The notes below the pieces were generated by a model. The model saw nothing but the letters and a program-made list of their open reading frames with translations, was not told where the DNA came from and ran no database searches. From Macrocystis pyrifera (taxonomy: Eukaryota; Sar; Phaeophyceae; Laminariales; Laminariaceae): a stretch of 64,000 bases of DNA. The stretch is taken from the NCBI GenBank assembly GCA_031763025.1, contig JASSKH010000017.1:9166626-9230625 (forward strand), read 5' to 3'. Shown piece after piece: positions 1-13,216 of this stretch. The position numbers and the translations under genes are program-made. Position 1 is the first letter of the stretch, and the number at the start of each line of letters is the position of its first letter.

Positions 1-544
1 GGTAAGCACGGCGCTTTTCTTGTCTTTTTTTGGTTATGGTTTGCTTTGGTTTACACCTTGTTTATTTTAGCGGAGGAGGGAGGGAGGGGTTGTCGGGCGT
101 TTTGGTAGAGCGGATGTGTTCCCCTTGGTGTTGGCGCGGAAGGGGCGATTGTCGGGGGGGGTACGGCGGCGGTGGCGAGGGATGAGAGAGCACGAACACC
201 CAAGGGCTCATACTGTAAATGTCCACGGCTACACCAGCACCGAAACAAGTAGAATGAAAACATGAACATCAAGTTCAATGTTTAGCGCTAATACCTGGTA
301 TGATTTATTTGAGTAGCTCCGTATCCCTCGGTAGAACCGGGTGCACTTGGCGGCTTACTCAAGTTCTAAACGTTTATAGTTACAGCATGGACTGTCACCC
401 GAGGTCTTTGAGCGCTAGCGCCAAGGCGGAGACAGTCACGGTTCAACCATTCGTTAGAGCACACAGTAAAAAAAAAACAGGAAAGGGGAACAAGCCCAAC
501 GGCGGTGCTTGCGAGAGCGGTAGCTCATTCCCCCCCCCCCCCCC
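1..544. other. left-edge non-coding stretch
   Basis: No gene could be supported here. The minus strand at about 70-230 is GC-rich and Pro/Ala/Ser-rich in two frames, which could be part of an exon whose neighbours lie outside the window, but neither frame has a clear splice context. A run of 15 C occupies about 531-545, directly before the 10-bp direct repeat that flanks the LINE. TACCTGGTA occurs at about 292-300. Confidence 0.3.
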
Positions 545-554
545 CGCCAGTTAC

Positions 555-3500
555 ATGCTCAAAGAAGAGATAACAGAAATACTCGTGGCGACAACGGAGA
601 AAGAACAGGTAAGACTAGAGCGGATAGTGAAACGAAAAGGAGGCTGAGAATAGGATCATGGAACGTATGTGGCTTCGCCACGGAAGAGTGCAAAATAATC
701 GAAATTGTCGAACAAGTAAGTAAGCGCGACCTAGACATAGTGGGAATTCAAGAGTCGTGGGAGAAAGAAGGAGGGGAGACAGGATCCAACGTTGGAGAGT
801 ACGCATGGACAGGGAAAAAGAGGAAGGGACAGAATAGCAAGAAGAGGGGGGCGGGAGGTGTGGGGTTCCTAGTCAAAGAATACCTGTGTGGCATAATAGA
901 GGTGATCAAAGACATAAAAATTCGACGAAAGCATATGGATTAAGATTCCAGGGGAGCGGGGAGCGAAAGATTACTTCTTAGGAAACATATATATGCCCCC
1001 AGAGTCGAAGAATACGATAAAAGATATACAGAGGAAGTTCGGAGAAGTAGCAGTAGATGTACAGAAGTACAAGAGGCAAGGAGAAGTAGTACTAGTGGGA
1101 GATTTTAACTCAAGAATTGGGAAGGCAAGCAAACTGAATGAGAACATTCGACAATACGGGGAAGTAACAAATAATAAGAATGGGGAAGAGATGTTGAAGT
1201 TCCTCAAGCACAACGAGATGAAAACGTTGAACGACAGAGTAAAAAAGGCCGAACCGGAATGGACTAGACAGTGCATACAAAAGGGAGAAAGCTCTATCCT
1301 TGACTTTATAGTAGTAGAAAATGAAAGTGGTAAGGAAACGGAACTACATGTGTGCGCAGCGGACATAGGAACTACGGATCACTGTCTAATATGGACAGAC
1401 AGTCAACAGACGAGAGTTATCCAACATAGAAGAGGTAGGAAATTGTATCGATGGAGAATAGATAAACTAGAAGCAAAAGAGAAACGGGAAGAGTTCCAAG
1501 AAGAGATGGCCAAAAATGCAGAGAAATTTTCCGAGCTGTTGGAAACAATAGGTACAACAAGGAACGATATAGACAGGGATGATGCAGGAGCTAGGATAAT
1601 AGAAGGATGGGAGCAGTTGGTCAAAACCACAGCAAATAAAGTAATAGGGAAGAAGTTGATAGTATGCAACAGAGAGGTAAAATGGTGGGATGAAGAAGTG
1701 AAAGAGGCTATGAGAGCAAGGAGAAAGGCACACGCAAGGTATACATCGAGTAAAACTTCGACAGGGTGGGAGGAATATGCTATAGCTAGATAGAAAGTAA
1801 AAGAAATGGTAGAGAAGAAGAAGAAAGGGATAGGGAAATACGTAGTAAATAAACCGAATGAAGACTTTGAGGGCGGGACGAAGCAGATGTGGGTAGGGAT
1901 AAAAGGGATACTTGGCAAACAAGCAGGAGAGGCAGACACGGGAATAGCTACTCTAAGAGCACAGAACGGTAAAATGGTTAGTAGTTCGAAGGGGAAAAGG
2001 GAAGTACTAGTAGAGCATTACCGAAAGCTAGGAACACCCACAGCCAACGAAACGTTCGATGCAGAATTCGAGAAGGAAATCAACGCGTGGGCAGAGGCGA
2101 ACGTAGATACGTCCGAAAGGGAAGACAGTGGTTCGGGAGGGTTATACAGAGAGCTCACAAGGGAAGAAGTAAAGAAGTGTGTAGCTCAACTTAAGAATAG
2201 AAAGGCAGCAGGGGCAGACCAAATAGTGAATGAATTTATGAAGTACGGGGGAGAAGAAATGCTTACCATGATGGTCATGTTATATAACTGGATATGGAAA
2301 AACGAGTACGCACCTAGGAGGTGGAGAGAAGGAGCAGTAGTAAATTTATAAAAGAAAGGAGATAAGGCTGACCCGGGGAACTGTAGAGGGATAACGCTAC
2401 TAAGCACAGTAGGCAAAAAAAATTGTAAGATTTTGAACGATAGAATGGGAACGATGATGGAGAAGGAAGACAAAATAAGCGAAGGGCAAGCAGGGTTTAG
2501 GCCAAACCGTAGCTGCGTAGGCCATGTGTACACCTTAGGTAAGATTATTCAAGGTAGGAAAGACACGGGACTAACAACGTACTGTTTCTTTCTAGATGAG
2601 CAGAAAGCCTACGATACAGTATGGAGAAATGGATTGTGGAAAAAACTGTGGGAAATAGGAATCAGAGGAAAGATGTGGAGAATGATGAAAAATATGACGG
2701 AATGTGCGAGAAGTGCTGTGATGCTGGACGGGGAAATATCGAAGTATGTTGACATTTTACAAGGAGTTGCACAGTGATGTACGTGGTCACCTAACTTATT
2801 CAAGATATATATTAACGACCTGATAGTAGCAGTCGAGGGAGCAAGGCAGGGAGTCATGGTAGGGGAAGATACGGTGTCGGGATTGATGTTTGCGGATGAC
2901 TTCGTGGGGATATCAGAGGCACCCGAAGGATTGCAGAAACAAATAGAGAAGGCGCTAGAATACACGAGGAAATGGAGGGTGACGGCGAACGTCAAGAAAT
3001 GCGCAGTAGTTGTTTGCAACGAAGACAAGGTAAACCCGGTAAATTCCAGTTGAAAGTGGGGAGAAGATGAATAGCCGATCGTAGACCAGTATATATACCT
3101 TGGCGTAGAGATCTCAAAAGATTGCTCTTGGGATACACATATAGCAAAAGTAATAGGAAAGGGTAAGGCACAAGTAGGCAAGATGGATGCGATCCTAACA
3201 GACCCGAACCTTGACACTAGGATTAAGAGATGTATCTTAATGAATGTGATAGTACCAAAGCTAGAACATGCAGGAGAAGTATGGGAAGGGAACGCGAAAC
3301 ACGTAAAACAGTTGGAAACAGTACAAATGACAGCAGCTAAAAAATTCCTAAGATGCTCAAGTACGACTAGTAATACAGTATTAAGAGCAGAACTGGGAAT
3401 GCGCCCACTCAAGACAAATAGAGACATGAGAAAGTTGAACTGGCAATATAAAGTAAGGAACATGCCAAAAAAGAGGTTGCCAGCCATAGTTGATAGAGCT

Positions 3501-4252
3501 GTATGGGAGAAAGTATCAAAAGGGCGAGCTGGAATAAGGTGGGATGGCGTAGTTGAGAAAGTATGGAAGGATCTAGGGGGAAACCAAGAAGAGATTATGT
3601 CCGCCGGGAAGTTTGGGAGGTACAAGGCAGAAGTAGAAGAAAGGATAGAAAGAAGGGAAAGGCTAGCGCTAAGAAACAAGGTGGAATCGGAAAAAACACT
3701 TAGAGATATACGGGGGATTGAGGGAAGGAATAGGAATGAAACGTATTTGCATGGCCCAATGGACTTTGCGAAAACGCTGAAACTGTGCTTTCGTGCAGGG
3801 GACCTGGACCTGCCAGAAAGAAGAAGGTACACCAGTAGCCGGGAAGAGGAGGAAGCAGACGCACAGATGTGCCCGTGTGGCAAAGCAATAGAGAGTAGAA
3901 CTCACATAGTAGGAGAATGTGAAATATACAAGGAGGAACGGGATGTGTTAGAAGAGGAGATGAGGAAAATAGACGAATGCGACATGGAGGAGTTTGATAC
4001 AATGAATAGCAGCGAGAAAACGATCGCTATCTTAGGAGATAGATGGTGGCCACAGGAGGCCAAACAGGAAGGGGTTAAGATTAGCAAAAAGTTTCTATGT
4101 AATATATGGAAACAACGTAATGAGCGCCCAATTGTTGGAGGTGTCTCTATTAGGAGTAGGAACGGTGCTCCGTCTCGAAAGGGATGCGTGGTCAATGGTC
4201 AAATGACTAAGGCAAGCAACAAATGAGTACGCCCCCCCCCCCCCCCCCCCCC
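555..4252 (+). mobile_element. non-LTR retrotransposon (LINE), endonuclease plus reverse transcriptase, inactive copy
   Basis: This is a LINE copy whose ORF2 product would nick target DNA and reverse-transcribe its own RNA in place. The AP-type endonuclease starts near 647 (SWNVCGF, GIQESW), changes frame near 930, then runs in one frame (993 onward) with GDFNSRIG and TTDHCLIW. The reverse transcriptase follows (about 2160-3070: GADQIVNEF, GQAGFRPNRS, DEQKAYDTVW, then FADD at 2889-2900). A C-terminal Cys/His motif (CPCG, H, C) lies near 3870-3920. The reading frame ends at 4223-4225 (ASNK, stop), at the extreme 3' end, just before a run of about 22 C. Five in-frame stops (1791, 2349, 2775, 3051, 3072) and one frameshift make this copy inactive. 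The 10-bp sequence CGCCAGTTAC at 545-554 and again at 4460-4469 looks like a target-site duplication enclosing the LINE plus the adjoining X repeat. The clade was not resolved. Confidence 0.9.
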
Positions 4253-4253
4253 C

Positions 4254-4459
4254 GCGTTAGTAGGATGCAGCTCACCCTTCATGCGACTCGCCGGACACCT
4301 CACGGCGCTTCGCGCTTGGTGCAAGCAATGTCTGCCTGGTCGGTGAAAACCCGACATGCTCCGTCCCGGCAGTGTAGGGATGCGAGGGTCTATGGTCATA
4401 CGACTACGGCCATGCATGAGATCGAGTACATCTCTCCTATCGAGTACACCCTCCCCCCG
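4254..4459 (+). repeat. repeat family X, copy a (3' part), joined to the LINE
   Basis: This segment starts directly after the LINE poly-C tract and ends in its own C-rich tail (GAGTACACCCTCCCCCC). It matches the 3' half of the X repeats at 14735-15027, 20742-21616, 42047-42590 and 43588-44420. Shared internal blocks include GGATGCAGCTCACCC, GCGCTTGGTGCAAGC and ACTACGGCCATGCAT. Because the CGCCAGTTAC repeat follows it, it seems to have been inserted together with the LINE. Confidence 0.75.
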
Positions 4460-4469
4460 CGCCAGTTAC

Positions 4470-4834
4470 GCAAATTTTGACCCCACTTGTTGACTATACT
4501 TTGCACCTCCTTCCGTGTAATGTCTTGCTCCGGGCCTCGAGTACTTCGTCATTCTTTGCCGGTGACAGTAAAGAGCGAACCTACAGAACTGCAGTTAATA
4601 CTATTCATAGTAGGGGAAGAGAGGAAGTAGCCGGAGGAATGCGACCAATGACCTGGGATGGAACGTTGACGAGGAATAGGATATACTATACCGGTAGCTC
4701 AAAAATGAAATAATGTGGGGAATGGAAACTGGGAAACGACTGGCAGGAAAGTGAATGAGGGATACTACTGATTTACGGAAGGATATTCGGTTTATACAGG
4801 AACGGCATCTACGCTATGTTGTCGGAAGGCAAGC

Positions 4835-4866
<32 letters not shown>

Positions 4867-7176
4867 TCATAGTAGACAGTACATGGCAATAGGCAATGGG
4901 GCGACCGTCACCGTTGCGGCAAACACTCTTGCTTCACAGCCTTGCGTGCTTCGACGACAAAAAAATCCATCAATCTCCACGGCGGATGGCTGGATATATA
5001 GTGTAATTTCTTTCTTAGCCAAGGTTCCTTCGGCAAATGCTGTAAGAAACCAACATTCGTCCTCGAATACCTCTTTAAAAGCCAAATCGGCGGTTTCAAG
5101 AAAAACCCGTGCATCCGATCGAACCACAGATGAACAGACGCTTAAGGACGGCAACAACGGGTGGTGCTAATATTTCCCGAGCATCTTCTACCCCCCCCCT
5201 TCCACCATCACCACCCCGACCCCCTCACCCTCTTTGAATAAAGAACGCATGCGTAAAATCTCCAGCAAAATCTATGCACCGACCCCAACCCTCCAGTAGA
5301 GAGAGACTACAGTATGTATGGAAGGGAAACACGGGAGGAGAAGAGTCGAGACGGATCACCAAAACCATTCTCCCTACTACAACACACCCCACAGACAACC
5401 AGACGTCTTCCTTAGACAGCCGTCCGCGATGGGCACTTCTAGAACTCTAAAACAAAACGCCCTTATCCGTCTGCATTACTCTTCCTTGCTACTGCCGCAC
5501 CAGGTGTGTAGGAATACTTCAAAAGCCAGCCACAGCAGTGTGATCGAGAACATGTATGAATTTTCCACACCATGGCAACAGCAGTGCACGCAAGGTACGT
5601 AAGCTACCTATTTTAACAGATTGTGGTAACAGCACCCTCGGTCCGGAAGGGAACAAACAAAAACGATGATGCCGGACGTTTCGACGGCGTGAGACTGAAA
5701 GGTCAACGGCGAGGAACCTAGCCATCCTGTCGTGTATACACCGTCATCAAACATCTATTAACACTATCACAGCGAAAGCTCGAAGGTCCCATCCTGCCGT
5801 GGTCGTGATGGGCACTGCTACCGCTAGTACAACTAATATACCAGGTAATAGTATATTACTAACATGCTACAAGCAACAGCAGCATACTTCTGATTAGCCC
5901 AAGTACTGTGCGGAGGAGAAAACGAAAACAGCAAATTGAGCAAAGTGCCCACGTTACTACCATACCTCAAAGGAGCGAACTTCATCCTGCTGAGCAGTTT
6001 TAAGTCGAGTCAACCCACACCGGTTTCAAGCCCCAAAGAACCCCCCCTCACGTTTCGGCTGTGGTGGCCCCACTGTATACCAAGCACAGTAGTTACTACC
6101 AGTATTAGATATAACCAGGCAGCAAAGTACCACAATATAACATCAGGTACAATACTCTCCCACAGCATTCCCTGCTGGGGAGTGGTTACACGGTACACCG
6201 ATAATATCAAAATGTATCAGTGCGTGCAGTAGTTTCTACTTGTAGAATAGAAACTTAAAAGCCTCAACAGGTCTATTTTCCAAAGCCGGAAACATCCCTA
6301 TGATGAGAGTACTCCTACGACAGCTAAAGCACTGCGCAGAATTACAGTAGTACCCATACCAACTCAGTAGGTCTGATATTGTCCAAGCCCGTCGCCATCG
6401 TTAATGCATACCAGGTAAATACTCGGTAGACACGAACACCTAACTGCACCCCCCTCTGATGTCCTCGACCCCTCTTGGTCCGTGATCATTCCGCGAGGTT
6501 CTACGAGGTACGCCGGAGTAGGCGGACACCGACAGACTCGATACGGCCACTCTGGAATAAAGTGTGCACCGCAAAAACAACACCAACGTATTATTCCAGC
6601 AGGAAATCGTGACGATGACGAAGTGCCGCCGCCCACCAATCACCCCAAAGTCCTCTGAAATAAAGTGTATGCATAGTCTAGGGTACACGATAATTCAATT
6701 GTAGAGAGTAGTAAGTAACCACCACTCGCTGCTATTAATAGCAAACATTTTTTTTTTCAACCCAAAAGTGGCAACGTCCAGTCAGTTAGCGTGGCACCGA
6801 CATCTACCTCCGTCTGCCACCTTGCTTCACGCCATACACACCATCATTATCCACATCACCGTCCACGTAATAAGCTATGTGCACAGAACGTGAGTTCGTA
6901 GTGAGTGGTATACAGGCTCTGTGACCAACACCGAAAAAATCAAAACGGTAAAAGCCAGAAATCGGCCAACCACATAATAGTTAAGTAACCATGTTACCAA
7001 GCACAGTGCAGTAACTGTAACCCGTGCCTATAGGAAGAAAACAAGAGAAAAAAAAAAAACAAGCACCGCAGAGATCTTCGAGTACTCTTAGGTGTTCGCA
7101 AGCAATGTATGGCATGCCATCTGGAGAGGTTGGGGGAAAGAGAAAAGAGCTGAGCAACAGCATTTTTCCCAGCAGC
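4470..7176. other. intergenic stretch, mostly unassigned
   Basis: I recognise no gene here. There is an (AAT)n microsatellite at about 4835-4866. Between about 4870 and 5170 both strands are open for roughly 95 codons; the minus frame (containing DECWFLTAFAEGTLAKKE) reads like an old coding fragment of unknown family. TACCAGGTA occurs near 5849 and 6408. Confidence 0.35.
4835..4866. repeat. (AAT)n microsatellite
   Basis: About ten tandem copies of a TAA/AAT trinucleotide are read directly from the sequence. Confidence 0.9.
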
Positions 7177-10100
7177 CTACGCCCACCGCTTCTTCACTAC
7201 AATATTGACCCCGCCCCTCGCCGCCGCCGCCGCCGCCTGCCTGGTGCGGGATGCCACCCCTGCTCTCGTGCTGGCTACCTTCCTCTGGCCTGCGGCGATG
7301 ACGGCGGGTGCGGCTTCTTGTGTTGACCTGCCGGCGTTCCTACGATATTGGCAGAGGCGTAAAATGGGGAGAGGGGGATGGGGGAGATGAATGCACTTTA
7401 TCGAGTTTATCGCACTTTGGAGATACTCGTACTACTTCCAACTTTTTTTTACGTACGAGCTTCCTAAATTAGTACCTCGTGAACCACTGCAAACTAGGCT
7501 ACAAATTAGAACCACTAATCCTGACACACCATAGCTTGTGCAACAAAAAAACGTGTATGAAAAATTCTCACCCTTTTTTTCCGACTCGAGCTCGCCCAGA
7601 TATCCGCGAAAATTCTAGACACCATTTTTTTAAACACTAAATTTGTGTAGAATTTGTCGTTTTCTATCAAGATGATATTTGGTGGAGACAGGGCTGAAGA
7701 CACACATCAAGGAAAAAATCGATGCTACTCTCGTTGCCCAATTCGTCGCCCATCAAGAGATGAAACACACAAACGGATACACACTAAAAACAAGTCATAT
7801 TGAGAAGAGCGTTATTTCTTCAATGCCCCGATCAATTTTGCAAATATCTATCTGAAAAAATAATTTCGTATTGAACTGTACGTACAAAATGTTTAACGAT
7901 CTCTCTTTAATTTTCGTTTTTTCACACTGATTAAGGCCGCTTCGTAAGTTTTCGGAGTTTTAGATCGGTCCTATATCCTGGGGCGGAAGAAAAAGAAAAA
8001 AAAGGGAGGGCATCTCAAACACTGGTTGGGACATAAATAGCCGTGTAAAAAAATCATGTCTATACGCATTATTGAGGGGGGCATAGCCCATTAACAGTTC
8101 TAGCAGCGCCTTGGCTGGCCCAGCTCGTAGCATTTTGTTCGAATAAATTGGTAGAATGGCAATGAGGCAAACGGCAACTGCCGTGCTCGTTTGAAGTAAC
8201 TACCTGGTAACTATTAATAACTAATGTACACAAGTAACTAACGTGGCTTCCAAGCAACGTAGGAACTAAGATTGTAGTGTCGATATGCAAGTAAGCAACC
8301 AAAACTACTACTGTAAGTAGTGAATGCAAGTGAGCGAGTAAAAAAATAATGAACCTCTAACACGGCCAGCACACATGAAAACAAGAAAATGCGAAAGCAA
8401 TTTTTATGTTATCTCGCACCTTAGCCGACGAGCCATCCTGTCCGTCTTCTCTTGGTCGGCTAGTTGGCTTCGAGTGGAGGGCCTCTGCTGAGACACACCC
8501 CTCTTCGTGGGCAAGATCGGTGTCGGCCTTGCCACCGCCTTGCTGCTGCTCACAGTAGCCCTGAAATTGACAACACAAGTCAACAGAACACCAACAATTT
8601 GCGCCCGGGGTCAGAGCGCTTGTGCGTATTGAGTTATCGTTTTGTTTTATGTTCAGCAAGGTCAATCATTTTACCACTGTAAAGTCCATCCTATACTATT
8701 TCCAAGTATTATAGTTATTCCCCAAACCTTCGTGTGCAGTTGTGAAGCGGAAATAGGGGAGAACACGTTCGGAGGGGAGGCACAACAACCACTACCAACT
8801 ACATATGGAATTACCCGGGGGAGAACGAGAACGGCCCATGCCCGCTCTCTACAGCACGCCTGTCATGTCGCACGGCCGCATCGCTCGTCGGCGTTGAAAA
8901 GATACCACCGAACGCAGCGTTATATATATATGATGAGTACGATCCAAGAATCGAACCTTGTAACTGAAGCGTGCCTTGACTCCTTGGCTTCTCCCCCCTC
9001 AACTGAGACGACTCCCCCATCGTTGCGTCGCGTCATTGACGCCCTTGACACACCGTCGCCGTCGCCACCAAAACCGCCGACCCCGGAGATCCCAGCCTTC
9101 AGCTTGAGGGCGGGCGTGTCGACGCACGTCACCCTCTTGGCGGACCGCAGCCTGTCTGCCAACACCGAGCGGGGCGCAGTGTTGATGGCTACGGTGCCAA
9201 GCGGCGTCCTGGCCATCGAAGAACTGAGCCTTGGACTGCTGCCGGGCCTCTCTCCAGAGGAAACGCCAGGCGCCGATAGCACCGTGCTCCCGACCCCGGC
9301 CCCGACCCAAAGGGAACGTCCTCCGGTCTCGCCTGCGGACACCGTCACACCACGGCCGTGCTGCGGGGTCTCGTTGTCGTTGTTGTTCAACGAGGTGCAC
9401 TTCGAGGTGCCAGTAAAAGCGGCGGAGGCGGTGCGAACGGCAGCGGTGGTACTGGGGGCAGCGGAGGCATCCAGGTTGGTGAAGACGGCAGTCGTGGCAG
9501 CGACGGGGGCTGGGGGAGACGTGGGGGTGGCAGTGGTGGTGGCGGCGGGGGAAAGGGGGGGGGTGGAGGCGGCAGAGGTGGCAGCGGCGGTGCCGGCAGT
9601 GGTAGTAGGGGCAGGGATCGGGTGGGGGGGGTGGGTGCGGCAGCGGTGGCAGTGGTGGTGGGGGTCGTGAGGGTAAACGGCGACCGGCGTTCGGCGGATG
9701 GGAGCTCCTCGGTGGTGGTAGTGGTCTCGTCCGTGGGTTTCGTTTTCACCTGCAGCCGATCCGCGGCTGCCGCTAAAGACGCGAGCATCGAGGGGGCAGA
9801 TGGCGCGGAGAGGTCGTCGGGTTGAGGGTTCACCGTCATGCCCGTCATCGTCGCCGTTCTCGTCGCCGTCGTCGACACGCGCTCGGCGCTGGCGTCAACA
9901 TCAGCAAGAAACGCCAAAACAGATGACCTCACTGAGAGCGAGGACACTCTGCCCTCGAAGTCGACCACATCCTTCGGCTTGCAGTTGTTGCTCTTATCCA
10001 CCGCTTGCTGGGCGGTGGTTGTGGGGGCGGTTGTGGTAACGGCCCCCGTGGCGGTGATGACATTCGTGATCATAGCTGGCATGGGGCGATCCTCCGATGG

Positions 10101-12605
10101 CGACTGCGCGGTCTTCGTCGCCGTCGCCTTCGTCGTCGTCATGGTCGCAACAGGGATGGGCGCCGCGGGGCAGCGAACCGGGGCGAGGACATTGAAGGAC
10201 GACGCCACCGAAGGCGCGGCGGTCCTGCTATTACTGTCGAAATTCTTGCACATGCTCGTCGGGCCTGACGGCGATGCCTCCCAGGGTTCCTTGAGCCCCG
10301 ACGCCATTCGGTCGCGCTCTGCTTTCTCAGCCGCTGCCGTGGTCTCCAGGGCCTGGATCTTCTTCTCCAGAACGATCTGCTTCGCCTCTAGCTTGGAATT
10401 GCACCCGGCGATCTTGGCCTTGTCTGCAGTGAGGGTGATGTTGGAGTGGTACAAGGCGCTCGTGACTTTCTTCCACTCGCCTTCCACAAGGGCCTATTGG
10501 CCGGGAGGGTGTCCACACGTGCACAAAAAAAAAATCAAGAACAGAAAAGGGAGGGGGGGGGGGGGTGAAATTCGGCATGCGCTCTACTGTACATACATTT
10601 ATACAGACACTATCTACCGTACCTGGTAGTCTATGCTGTACTACAGTACTGCTGTACTAGAGCTAGCAGTAGTGGTGTAGGTGGACAGTGGATGGGAACA
10701 AACCAGAACGGAATGGAATGGGGGGTTGGATGCTACGAGTGCTATTGCTTGCTACTCATCTACACCTGTGGTAAATATCTACCAGGTACGTGCCAGGTAC
10801 ATACACATTATACAAACAAAATCGGTGTGATAGTGCTTGCTTTTACCAGGTATGTATTTACGTGTTGTTAATAGGCAATTTGGTTATCTACAGTATTGTA
10901 CTCTAAGGCACGCCAGCCTCTAGTGCGCAAAATAAAAAACAAATACCAGGTGCAGTACCAAGTACCCAGGTACAGCAGTATATCCTGAGACTACTACCAC
11001 TGTGTGCATTCATGTATTTTCATTTATCTACAGTACGCAGCAAGCAGCAAACACAGTTGTTCGTGCTGGTTTTACTACTACTGTACACCCTATGTAGAGA
11101 GGCACATCATTACCAAAGGCAGAACATACACTAGTAATAGTATGATGTACAGTAGGCAAATAACAAATTGCAAGAGAGAAGGAAAAGAACGGAAAGTTAT
11201 GAGAGATTGAAGGCAGGAAGGAAGGAAGGAAAGAAGGAAGGAAGGACGGTATAATACCCCGAAAATGATTGAACAACACCACAAACGAGCCAAAAATGTG
11301 AGGCACTAACAAGGGTGAAGCACGAAGGAACATATCTCCATCCTTGATACTTCGTACCTGGTACGTATCATATTTCATAACGTATCATTAAAAAAATGTA
11401 TCATACACACCTGGTTTTGCACGGCAACGGTGTAAGCGTTCGCAAATGCCTCCTTTGTGCTGGTCTCCATGCACTTCGATAGCGACACCGCACCCTCGAA
11501 GGCCTCTGCAAAGGGTCCGTCCATGAAAGCGGCCTGCAAGCGTCGCGCTGCCAAACGTGAAGGAGGTGGTCATGAATTCCTCCTCCTGCCCCTCCTCCAT
11601 ACCCTCCTTCTCTATACTCTCCTCCGCCTGCTGGTGCTGACGTCGTTGGCGCACTCTATGCTTCTCCTCGCCGAGGCACTCCGCGCCGGCCTCCTTGTCG
11701 ATCTGGGCCATCATCTCTCGGAAGAGACTATCAATGCGCCCATCAGCGCCGTCGTCTTCGAACGGCGGTGTCGTCTCTTGCAGTTGGCGGTCGGGCGAGG
11801 TGGAGCAGCCGAGGCTGCTGCCGTTCTTTTGCGACGAGGGTTGGGGGGGGGGGGGGGGGGGGGGGGGGGGCATAGCCAGCACAGCAATAACACGGGTCAC
11901 AGCAAGCTACAGTCAGCAGGAATCGGCAGGCCCACGCCTCCCGCATGCAATTGGTCAAACACGCGTGTAATAACATGTAATAACACAAACGAAAATGATC
12001 GTCGCACGCGTACGAGAGGAATACATAATAGTTTAGCCGTTTTTCCTTGTTTTTCGCCCAAGGTGTTTAACCCTGCCAGCCATCCACACTATCAATAGGA
12101 CGCGCAGCAACACCGCAAATAATTGGGCATAGCAGTGGGAGGGGCAGCTTGGATGCGCTCCCGGAGCAAGACCTTTTCATTATTTATATGTTAGTGCCCG
12201 CACGAGGGGCGGGCTCGCCAAACAAACCGTTTGCCGCCCTGTACGCTTACGTGCACGCGTACTGCAGACGACTGCAAAAGGCAACGCAAGTCTACGACGA
12301 TACCTACCACTCATTTCTGCCCAAGCTTGTTTGTGCTGTAATATTATTAGACGGACACTCGCCCGAGCCCTCACCAGGCAAGGTCGGCCCCTCTCTGCGT
12401 GCTACAACCCCCCATTTCCATGTGTGCACCCAATGCGCCCAATGCCCCCACTCACTGGCTCGCCGCGCAGAGCAGAAGATGCCGCATTCTCGTCGATCTG
12501 TTGCCCTTGCTGGTGCGGCCCGTGGCGCTGGTGCTGCGCGTGGAGCTGGTGCTGCGCGTGGAGCAGCTGGTGGTGGTGCTGTCCTTTGGTGCTCGTGGTG
12601 AGCAT
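7177..12605 (-). CDS. unrecognised low-complexity, partly coiled-coil protein, six exons
   Basis: The model is built from exons whose boundaries and phases agree: 12456-12605 (ATG; Gln/His-rich, 50 codons), 11655-11825, 11411-11533, 8957-10493, 8420-8560 and 7177-7327 (stop TAG). Exons 2-4 encode helical segments (RIDSLFREMMAQIDKEAG, EAFEGAVSLSKCMETS, then KLEAKQIVLEKKIQALE, a likely coiled coil). The rest of exon 4 is Thr/Ala/Pro/Ser-rich and probably disordered; the end is basic. I recognise no catalytic motif, signal peptide or membrane helix, and no family. Exon 4 needs a frame change at an 8-G run (9624-9631): upstream the frame gives TTTATAAAPTPP, downstream a new frame continues as TNLDASAAPSTTAAV to the donor at 8957. 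A 28-G run (11843-11870, poly-C in the sense strand) would serve as the pyrimidine tract of exon 2. The short intron 11534-11654 is the least certain. Confidence 0.55.
7454..8129. mobile_element. non-autonomous TIR DNA transposon, family Y copy 1
   Basis: The right end (CTGGCCCAGCTCGTA) mirrors the left end (TACGAGC), and the interior aligns loosely with the copy at 32723-33455. Shared blocks include TCGTGAACC near the start, TTGGAGACAGG-like and GCCCAATTCGTCGCCCATCA in the middle, and GATCAATTTTGC nearer the right end. It has no reading frame of note. It lies in the last intron of the minus-strand gene 7177-12605. TA flanks suggest a Tc1/mariner-like origin, but the left TIR is decayed. Confidence 0.55.
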
Positions 12606-13216
12606 TCTGTTGTGGGAGTATGTGAGATGTCTTGCTCGACTCTCGTACGCCCGATCTTCTGTCGTCACGTTGAGTTGAGCGATGAGGCTGATGGCCAGGA
12701 GACCAGACAGATTATGGTTGGGGCTGCTGTGTGACGCAGGAGAAGTGCATATGTGCGTGGGCGCGGGGGGGTGGGGGGTGGTCGTTACCAAGATCGAAAA
12801 GAAAAACGAAAAAAAAAAAAAACGAAAAAAAAAAAAACACAACGGCAGGTCGGCAGTAATTTTCCATTTTTTGTACCAGATTGACTTTGGATATTGAGAT
12901 CTTCCAAGTCGAAGATGAAAAATGATACTTTATCTACTCTTCTCAGAGGGGGTTGAGAGCTTTCAGAGAATTATACGAGTGCTTGTACGGCATTGATTGA
13001 TTGGTCGTGTGGTACGACGTACGCATCACGACCACCTGCATGATAGATACCCTTGGGTACAGTAGTAAGCTGTACGAGTAACGATTACGACAGCATCGTC
13101 CACATATACAGAGAAGCCCGTAATATATACGAAGTACCAGGTACTACAGCAGTACTACAAGTATGTATCATATGTATAGTACATAGCTGCTGGGACCGGG
13201 GGTGGCCGAACTACAG

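Noticed and set aside
9358-9825. Gly-rich plus-strand frame (and 9838-10629)
   Set aside because: It is the complement of the Thr/Pro-rich minus exon 8957-10493, which has consistent donors and acceptors.
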